From contig JADKGX010000001.1 in NCBI GenBank assembly GCA_016722065.1, positions 62,001 through 126,000 of the forward strand: 64,000 nucleotides of DNA, in the 5' to 3' direction. Positions 58,403 through 64,000 of the stretch are shown piece by piece. This DNA comes from Planctomycetota bacterium (GTDB taxonomy: Bacteria > Planctomycetota > UBA8742 > UBA2392). The notes below the pieces were generated by a model. The model made no database searches. It saw only the letters and a list, made by a program, of their open reading frames with translations, and was not told where the DNA came from. Within the stretch, counting starts at the first letter, position 1, and each line of letters opens with the position of its first letter. The translations under genes and the position numbers were made by a program.

Positions 58403-60196
58403 ATGTTCATGGCCGGGGCGGAAGTACCCCCACTGATCGAAGACATTGGCGTTTGCCTGCTGGCCGCGGGCATACTTTCCGTCGTTTTCACCAAACTGCG
58501 CGTGCCCACGATTGCGGCCTTTCTGGCCGGCGGCGTGATTGTCGGCCCGGTGCTGATGGGCGTGGTATCGGACCGCGAGGTGATTGCCACCATCGCCGGC
58601 CTCGGTTTGATTCTGCTGCTGTTTCTGATCGGGCTTGAAATCGACCTGCGCAAGCTGCTGCAAAGCGGCAAGCCTTTGGTGCTGACGGGACTGCTGCAGT
58701 TTCCGTTGTGCGTGGCCTTTGGCTTTGCTGTCACCTGGGGACTTACCAGTGCGGGCTGGGATTCCTTTGCCGGGCAGTACACGGGCATTTATGTGGGCGT
58801 AGTGGCCGCGGCGTCTTCCACGTTGCTGGTCGTCAAGCTGTTCATAGATACCGGCCAACTGGACACCACCGTGGGCCGCGTCAGCTTGGGCGTGCTGATT
58901 TTCCAAGACGTCTGGGCGATTGTGGTGCTGGCGCTGCAACCGAACTTTGCCGACCCGCAGGTGGGCTCGATTCTGCTTACGTTTCTGGACATCGGCATTG
59001 TGGCGGGCATTGCCATGGCCATGGCGCGCTGGGTTTTGCCGCACTTCTTTCACTGGATTGCAAGGCTGCCGGAGTTGATGCTGGTGGCGGCGCTGGGCTG
59101 GTGCTTCGGCATTGGCATTCTGGGCGCCAAGCTGGGCTGGCTGCTTGGCTTGGCGGGCCTGCACGTGGACATGCATATCTCGCTGGAAATGGGCGCGCTG
59201 ATTGCTGGTGCCACAATTGCCGGCAAGCCCTTTACCTATGAGTTGATGTCCAAGGTAAGCGCTGTGCGCGACTTCTTCGTGACGCTGTTTTTTGTCGGTC
59301 TGGGCATGACCATTCCCGCCCCCGACGGCCTGGATGTACTGCTGATGGCTTGCGCCCTGGCAGCCACCTGCCTGGCAGCGCGGCTGTTTGTGTTTCTGCC
59401 GCTGATGTACTTCACGGGCATGGACCGGCGCCAGAGTTTCGTGGGCGCCACGCGGCTGGCGCAGATTTCGGAGTTCTGCCTGGTGATTGCCTACATTGGC
59501 ATGAACCTGGGGCACGTGGGCGACCGCTTTGTTTCCAGCGTGATTTTCGCCTTCGTGATCACGGCGCTGATCACCCCGCTGCTCTTCAAATCCGCCGACG
59601 CGATTCACGACACGCTGGCATCGCTGCTGAAGCTGCTGGGCATGAAGGACCCCGCGGCCGCCGAATCCGGCCGCCACCAGGCCGTGGGGGCTGAGCTGGT
59701 CATTCTGGGCTTTCACCGCGTTGCCAGCAGCCTGTTTCATGAGATCGAAAAGACCCGACCTACACTGCTTGCGCGCACGCTGGTTGTTGATTTCAACATC
59801 AAGCTGCACGCTGAGATTGAAAAGCGCGGCGCCAAGGTGAAGTACGGCGATTTTTCGAACCTGGAAACCCTGCACCACATTGGCATTGAAGGCGCCCACG
59901 TGCTGCTGTGCACCGTGCCCGACGACATTCTCAAGGGCACCAGCAACCTGAAAATGGCCACCGCGCTGCGCAAGCTGGCACCCCATGCCACGATTATCGT
60001 CAATGCACTGCGCACCCAGGACGCCAAGGCCATGTACGAAGCCGGGGCGGACTACGTGTACCTGCAGCGCGTGGAAACCGCGCACGCCCTGTTGCCCGCC
60101 GTGGAAGCGGCGCTGGCGGGCGAGTTGAAGGGGTTCATAGAGGACCACCAGTTCCGGCTGGGCAACCCGCTGGATCGCGCCGAAGTGCTGCCCTGA
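58403..60196 (+). CDS. Kef-type cation:proton antiporter with TrkA-N domain
   Basis: The protein has 597 residues. The CPA2 membrane domain has about twelve helices, with LRVPTIAAFLAGGVIVGP, GLILLLFLIGLEIDL and VSLGVLIFQDVWAIVVLAL as conserved pieces. The C-terminal TrkA-N domain begins AELVILGFHRVASSLFHEIE, with the later SNLKMATALRKLAPHATIIV. It exchanges K+ or Na+ for protons and is gated by nucleotide. The loop reads GFHRVA where KefB has GxGRVG. ATG 58409 is an alternative. Confidence 0.88.
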   Translation: MFMAGAEVPPLIEDIGVCLLAAGILSVVFTKLRVPTIAAFLAGGVIVGPVLMGVVSDREVIATIAGLGLILLLFLIGLEIDLRKLLQSGKPLVLTGLLQFPLCVAFGFAVTWGLTSAGWDSFAGQYTGIYVGVVAAASSTLLVVKLFIDTGQLDTTVGRVSLGVLIFQDVWAIVVLALQPNFADPQVGSILLTFLDIGIVAGIAMAMARWVLPHFFHWIARLPELMLVAALGWCFGIGILGAKLGWLLGLAGLHVDMHISLEMGALIAGATIAGKPFTYELMSKVSAVRDFFVTLFFVGLGMTIPAPDGLDVLLMACALAATCLAARLFVFLPLMYFTGMDRRQSFVGATRLAQISEFCLVIAYIGMNLGHVGDRFVSSVIFAFVITALITPLLFKSADAIHDTLASLLKLLGMKDPAAAESGRHQAVGAELVILGFHRVASSLFHEIEKTRPTLLARTLVVDFNIKLHAEIEKRGAKVKYGDFSNLETLHHIGIEGAHVLLCTVPDDILKGTSNLKMATALRKLAPHATIIVNALRTQDAKAMYEAGADYVYLQRVETAHALLPAVEAALAGELKGFIEDHQFRLGNPLDRAEVLP

Positions 60197-60282
60197 AGAT
60201 GCTGCGCCCCGCAACGTCAAGCGCACGCGGGCGGCACTGGCTTGCGGCGACTCACTGGAAACATGGCCGTCAACCCTGCCGT

Positions 60283-60308
60283 CGCCCCCGCCCTGGCGGG
60301 CGGGGCTG
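60283..60308 (+). repeat. 26-bp GC-rich palindromic repeat, copy 3
   Basis: CGCCCCCGCCC-TGGC-GGGCGGGGCTG, followed by a partial second copy (60317-60338) and GCTGAGGG steps to 60354. The area 60197-60355 has no gene. Confidence 0.8.
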
Positions 60309-60386
60309 AGGGGCACTGCCCTGGCGGGCGGGGCTGAGGGGCTGAGGGGCTGAGCGCTAACTGCGGTTGGCGATTGCTTGCGTTTC

Positions 60387-60411
60387 TATAGATTTCTCTA
60401 TACTTAGTTGA
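60387..60411 (+). promoter_or_regulatory. Dyad and -10 box close to the ferredoxin-MBL start
   Basis: TATAG-ATTTCT-CTATA (60387-60402) is an inverted repeat that overlaps TATACT (60399-60404), a good -10 box only 6 bp before ATG 60411. If used, the transcript would be essentially leaderless and a protein bound at the dyad would block it. No clear -35 box is present. Confidence 0.45.
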
Positions 60412-61280
60412 TGGCCAACGCCGCCAAGCGCAGACTTGAAAACGTGCCCGGCGACTTTTTTGTCGATGAGTCCTGCATTGATTGCGACGCCTGCCGCTGG
60501 ATTGCACCCCACACCTTCACCCAGGCAGGCGACCAAAGCGCCGTCCACCAGCAACCCCAAAGCCCGCAACAGCGCATGGCGGCCTTGCAGGCTTTGGTCA
60601 GTTGCCCCACGGCCAGCATTGGCGCCACAGACAAAGCCACGCAGGCCCAAACCAGCCGGGCCGTGGCCACACTGCCGCGCGCCATCGATGGCAACGTGTT
60701 TCACTGCGGCTTTCATGCCGAAAGCAGCTTTGGCGCTGCAAGCTGGCTGATCGTGCGGCCCGGCGGCAACGTGCTGGTGGATTCGCCCCGCTTTGCCATG
60801 CCGCTGGTCAAGCGCATTGAAGCCATGGGCGGCCTGCACACGCTGTTTCTCACCCATCGCGACGACATTGCCGACCACGACAAGTGGGCCGCCCACTTTG
60901 GCTGCAAGCGCGTCATGCACGCCGACGACGCCCGCGGCCTGAAAATCGACCAGACCCTGCAAGGCCGCGATCAACTGCAACTGGCCGACGACCTGTTGGT
61001 GATTGGCACGCCCGGCCACACCCGTGGCAGCGCCTGTTTGCTGCACGCCAAGCGGCATCTGTTTACCGGCGATCACCTGGCCTGGTCGGCGCGGCGCGGC
61101 CAATTGATCGGCTTTCGCGATGCCTGCTGGTATTCCTGGCCGGAACAGATCGAGTCGATGAAGGCCCTGCAAAGCCTGAGTTTCGAATGGGTGCTGCCAG
61201 GTCACGGCCGGCTGCACCACGCCAGTGCCGCGGACATGGCCACATCGCTGGCCCGCTGTGTGGAATGGATGGAGAAGTAG
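60411..61280 (+). CDS. Ferredoxin-metallo-beta-lactamase fusion protein
   Basis: The protein has 289 residues. A single-cluster ferredoxin domain (C22, C25, C28 and C near residue 64: CIDCDACRW...VSCPTAS) is followed by an MBL fold. Its metal site reads THRDDIADH, with Asp where HxHxDH has the second His, then GTPGHTRGS, FTGDHLAWS and PGHGRLHH. The family is known in plants and bacteria; the redox cluster may report on or drive chemistry at the metal site. The substrate is unknown. It is not a beta-lactam resistance gene. Confidence 0.82.
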   Translation: MANAAKRRLENVPGDFFVDESCIDCDACRWIAPHTFTQAGDQSAVHQQPQSPQQRMAALQALVSCPTASIGATDKATQAQTSRAVATLPRAIDGNVFHCGFHAESSFGAASWLIVRPGGNVLVDSPRFAMPLVKRIEAMGGLHTLFLTHRDDIADHDKWAAHFGCKRVMHADDARGLKIDQTLQGRDQLQLADDLLVIGTPGHTRGSACLLHAKRHLFTGDHLAWSARRGQLIGFRDACWYSWPEQIESMKALQSLSFEWVLPGHGRLHHASAADMATSLARCVEWMEK

Positions 61281-61343
61281 GGTTTCGGTCGATGCTGGCA
61301 CAAACCCGCGCAACTGCACCGTATTCAAAAACCCGGCCCTCAT

Positions 61344-61349
61344 TATAAT
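61344..61349 (+). promoter_or_regulatory. -10 box for the coiled-coil gene
   Basis: TATAAT lies inside the palindrome CATTATAATG (61341-61350), about 110 bp upstream of ATG 61460. The -35 region is poor. The 100-nt leader contains no obvious riboswitch. Confidence 0.45.
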
Positions 61350-61459
61350 GGCCGCCCGTTGTGGCACGGGCTACGTTGTCTGTGCGGGGTGAAAGAACGC
61401 CCCACAGAAACGTAACCAGAGACAAGGGAACCCTCACCCCTCGAGGGAAGGAGAATCGC

Positions 61460-62338
61460 ATGAAATGGGCAGTCATCGGACTTGTGGCACTGGTGGTACT
61501 GGGCGGCGTGGGTTATGGCGTCTATCGCTGGACAGACGCGCCTGAAAAGGCCCAGGAATGGATGGACGAGCAAGACCTCAAGAACTTTCCCACCCAGGCC
61601 CGCCGCGAATTGAAGGAAATGCAGGCCGATCTGGAGAAGCGCAAGGAACTCAAGAAAGACCTGCAAAAGGACGTGATTGCCCGTGAAGGCCGCGATACCT
61701 GGGACACCGATACCCTGAAGCAGGAAAAGAACGGCCTGGCGACTGCGCTGTGGTACGGCAAGGTGATTGAGCGCAACGAGACCGGCATCAAGGACATCGT
61801 TGGCCAGGTCAAGAAGGAACGCGCCAACCTGGTTGCTGCCGGCACCGTGGACACCGCCACAGGCAAAGTGCCCGCGGACCACGAATACACGATTTCGTCG
61901 GCCAACGGCAAAACCCTGAAGTGGACCGAAGCCCGCGCCAAGGAAGAGACCGACAAACTGGCCAAGGAAATCGAGACCGCCAAGCGCAAGAAGGAACTGC
62001 AGGAACGCGTGATCACGGCCAAGAAAAACTACGTCGTGAAGCTGGACGAACTGACCGACAAGCTGGGCAAGAAGATCGAGGAAATGGAAGCCTTCATCAG
62101 CGAGATGGAAGTGGAACTCGAGCTGCTGAAGATTGAAGAAGACATCGCCGAGATCAACAAATCCATGAATGGCGAAGGCAGCAACAAGTTCGGCAAGGCA
62201 ATAGCCAACTTCCGTAACAAGAAGAAGGACTTCCTGGCCGAACAGGAACTGGCCGACAAAGCCAAGCCTGCTGACGACAGCTATTTCTCGGACAGCAAGA
62301 CACCCGCTGCCAGCACCAGCGCCAGCTACTGGGAGTAA
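61460..62338 (+). CDS. Membrane-anchored coiled-coil protein
   Basis: The protein has 292 residues from ATG 61460 behind GAAGGAGAATCGC. A single N-terminal helix (AVIGLVALVVLGGVGYGVY) anchors a long, highly charged coiled coil (about 40-260), for example ARRELKEMQADLEKRKELKK and LKIEEDIAEINKSMNGEG. The tail has SYFSDSKTPAAS. The layout resembles envelope spacer or scaffold proteins. No specific family is recognised. A strong terminator follows. Confidence 0.72.
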   Translation: MKWAVIGLVALVVLGGVGYGVYRWTDAPEKAQEWMDEQDLKNFPTQARRELKEMQADLEKRKELKKDLQKDVIAREGRDTWDTDTLKQEKNGLATALWYGKVIERNETGIKDIVGQVKKERANLVAAGTVDTATGKVPADHEYTISSANGKTLKWTEARAKEETDKLAKEIETAKRKKELQERVITAKKNYVVKLDELTDKLGKKIEEMEAFISEMEVELELLKIEEDIAEINKSMNGEGSNKFGKAIANFRNKKKDFLAEQELADKAKPADDSYFSDSKTPAASTSASYWE

Positions 62339-62360
62339 GCAGCAACAAGCGGCATTACAA

Positions 62361-62380
62361 CCGGGCCCCTCGGGGCCCGG
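62361..62380 (+). terminator. Intrinsic terminator after the coiled-coil gene
   Basis: CCGGGCCCC (62361-62369) pairs with GGGGCCCGG (62372-62380), followed by TTTTCTTTTG. This is the best rho-independent terminator in the window. Confidence 0.85.
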
Positions 62381-62405
62381 TTTTCTTTTGCCGGCGCAAT
62401 GCGGC

Positions 62406-63602
62406 CTAGGCTTGGCCCAGCATGGCTTGCGCCGCCTTGATGGCGTGGGTGTCGCCGCTTTCTCGGCCCAGGTCCAGGGCGCGCTGGGCTTCCGCCCGGG
62501 CTTTTGCGTCGTGGCCGGCATCGGCCAGCAGTTCTGCCCGGCGCAACAGCACCATGGCCAACAGGCCCATTGAGCCCGTCTGGCGTGCAAAGGCCTCTAC
62601 TTCAAGCAACGGCAGGGCCGCGGCCCGCTGATCGCCAAGCACGCGCAGCAGCGAACTGCGGCACAGCAACAGCGCTGCCCGCAGGTTGGCCAGCTGCGGT
62701 TCCCGCACCATCGGTTCGGCCTGGTCCAGATGTGCCTGGGCTTCTTGCGTGCGGCCCAGCGCCACAAGCGCTTCGGCCAGGTTGTTGTGCGCGACAATCA
62801 CCTGCACAAAGTCATGGGTCTGGCGCGCAAGCTGCAGGGCTTGCTCCTGAAACTCGATGGCACGGGTGTGGTCGTTGCGGCCTGCACATTCCTTGGCCCG
62901 GTACAGCAGAAAGGCCACCTGCAACTGGCTGTTGTTGACACGCGCGTTCAGGGCCTCGCCTTCGTCGGCCCAGCGCGATGCCGCCGGCAGGTCTCCGCGT
63001 TCGTGGGCATCCCAGGCCAGGTGCACCAAGGCGCGCCCGCGGTAGCCGTCATCTTGCGCGTGCGCGGCCAGGTATTCAAAGTTCTCGCGGGCGGCTTCGT
63101 GGCGGCCCATGCGCTGGTGCAGGTCGGCCAGAATGTCGGTGGCGCGCATGCGGCGCTGGGGCTGCTGCTCAATCATGGGCAGCAGCCGGCCCAGGGCTTC
63201 AATCGCGGCGCCGTAGTCATAGTTGAAGCGCGCGTAGTCGGCCCCCTGGCCCAGATAGTGAATATACTTTTCGCGCAGCTCCGCTTCCTGGCCGGGGGGT
63301 GCGCCGGCCAGCCCGGCCTGGGCGTGATCGGCCAGTTCCAGTGCAAGCGCGCGCAGGTTCAAGCCCGGCGTTTGTTCCAGCAATTGCAGGGCAAGACGGT
63401 GAATCGCGGCACGCTGAATTGGCGGTTGCAACTGGTACGCGGCCTGGCGCACCAGTGCGTGTCGAAACAGGTAGACGCTTTCCGCCGGCAGGTCCATGCA
63501 GGCCCGATGATCGAATGCCAAACGCAAGCGGGCAATGGCAAGGCCGCAGATCGGCGCCAGGCGCGGTTTGCCGGGGGCGGCGACAACTGTTTGGTCGACC
63601 AT
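62406..63602 (-). CDS. TPR-rich protein, probable remnant of a larger ATPase-TPR regulator
   Basis: The protein has 398 residues from ATG 63602 (TTG 63638 is possible). The start VYLFRHALVRQAAYQLQ is a segment normally found after the NTPase domain of large kinase/cyclase-ATPase-TPR proteins (the YLFKHALVxEAAY motif). The remainder is about eight TPR-like helical repeats, for example EALVALGRTQEAQAHLDQAE. No ATPase motif precedes it, and a stop at 63669-63671 closes the frame upstream, so it may be a decayed or shortened gene. Confidence 0.6.
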   Translation of the reverse strand: MVDQTVVAAPGKPRLAPICGLAIARLRLAFDHRACMDLPAESVYLFRHALVRQAAYQLQPPIQRAAIHRLALQLLEQTPGLNLRALALELADHAQAGLAGAPPGQEAELREKYIHYLGQGADYARFNYDYGAAIEALGRLLPMIEQQPQRRMRATDILADLHQRMGRHEAARENFEYLAAHAQDDGYRGRALVHLAWDAHERGDLPAASRWADEGEALNARVNNSQLQVAFLLYRAKECAGRNDHTRAIEFQEQALQLARQTHDFVQVIVAHNNLAEALVALGRTQEAQAHLDQAEPMVREPQLANLRAALLLCRSSLLRVLGDQRAAALPLLEVEAFARQTGSMGLLAMVLLRRAELLADAGHDAKARAEAQRALDLGRESGDTHAIKAAQAMLGQA

Positions 63603-63722
63603 GGGCCGCGGATTCAACGGCAAGGGCTCTGCCGCCAAGGTCGCCCAGAAGTGCCAGGCTGTAACGACTCAACCCTTGCGGAACGACAGGCTGGCGCGCC
63701 AGTAACGGCTCGCCGAGGGTGG

Positions 63723-64000
63723 TCAGAACAGGCTGCGCGTGTCGCCGGGGCGGCGGAAATTGTCCACCTTGAATTCTCTGCGCTGTTCCGGAAACCCTGC
63801 CCGTCGCCGCGCCAACTGGAACAACTGCGTGATCTGTTCCGCGCGGGTGCCGCTGCCGCGCATGCGCGTGGCAAAATCGGCGTTGTTCAGCGCCCCGCCG
63901 CGAGCCTGGCGAATACGTTTCATGATCTTGTCGGCGGCATCAGGCACTTCGCGCCGTGCCCAATCCTCAAACACCTGCGCCACAGACAGCGGTAGCCGCA
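63723..64000 (-). CDS. C-terminal end of a PA0069-type radical SAM protein (5' end outside window)
   Basis: The frame enters from the right edge and ends at TGA (complement 63723-63725), 91 residues visible. RLPLSVAQVFEDWARREVPD, then DKIMKRIRQARGGALNNADFATRMRGSG and the closing RRPGDTRSLF match the end of PA0069 family radical SAM proteins, which finish with a RMRGxG motif and SLF. The CxxxCxxC cluster site would lie beyond the window. Confidence 0.7.
   Translation of the reverse strand, partial: RLPLSVAQVFEDWARREVPDAADKIMKRIRQARGGALNNADFATRMRGSGTRAEQITQLFQLARRRAGFPEQRREFKVDNFRRPGDTRSLF

Noticed and set aside
60411..61280. Beta-lactamase
   Set aside because: It has the MBL fold but a ferredoxin domain, a changed metal motif (HRDDIADH) and no signal peptide, which points to a different hydrolase or redox protein.

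Overview
The window is 64 kb of high-GC bacterial chromosome, densely coded on both strands. It has no phage, insertion sequence, CRISPR array or rRNA operon. The gene content suggests the PVC superphylum, most likely a planctomycete: a zinc-ribbon Ser/Thr kinase fused to WD40 repeats, a DUF502 membrane protein, a RicT-like PSP1 protein next to metG, a Minf_1886-type protein, a bacterial SET-domain protein, a TPR-secretin and several short intergenic repeat families. This placement is inferred from gene content and was not tested phylogenetically.

Layout: 0-3.5 kb holds a split DUF4331 pair with a TPR protein, then an ECF sigma factor. 3.6-10.5 kb holds an ABC exporter, a cold-shock-like protein, DUF502 and polytopic membrane proteins, a type II secretion/type IV pilus ATPase and a free-standing RNA polymerase alpha-CTD-like protein. 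10.5-13.2 kb holds a methyltransferase divergent from a TetR regulator, and an NAD(P)-binding protein. 13.5-17.7 kb holds a sirtuin, a membrane protein and a TrkA-domain ion-transport-like protein, rearranged into a mosaic tandem duplication. 17.8-22.1 kb holds flotillin, an NfeD-like protein and the WD40 kinase. 22.3-27.5 kb holds the RicT-like protein, metG, the Minf_1886 protein and a two-domain kinase. 27.6-34.2 kb holds the secretin and the sdhCAB operon. 34.4-41 kb holds an MFS transporter, a glyoxalase-fold protein, tRNA-Asn, a possible micropeptide transcript, a lipoprotein and proton-translocating transhydrogenase. 41-46.5 kb holds rsmA and a three-subunit molybdenum hydroxylase. 46.7-64 kb holds a Cys-rich secreted protein, a MoxR-type ATPase, an EF-hand hydrolase-like protein, a stand-alone STN protein, an ARPP-1-like protein, an HI0933-type flavoprotein, an Asp-rich surface protein behind a PHO-box-like promoter, a SET protein, a Kef-type antiporter, a ferredoxin-MBL protein, a coiled-coil protein, a TPR protein and the end of a radical SAM gene.

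The respiratory genes (sdhCAB, pnt, molybdenum hydroxylase) indicate an oxidative, membrane-energised metabolism. The secretin and the secretion ATPase are likely parts of one secretion or pilus machine encoded at scattered loci. The flotillin/NfeD pair and the kinase probably serve envelope organisation and signalling.

The most unusual signals are in the DNA between genes. Two intergenic elements are built from inverted arms of G-rich and C-rich heptamers. A separate roughly 10-bp-period inverted element fills each of the three gaps that surround the molybdenum hydroxylase genes. A palindromic GGTCGGACA-type element recurs at four places. Three apparent frameshifts all fall in short homopolymers, so some may be assembly errors.
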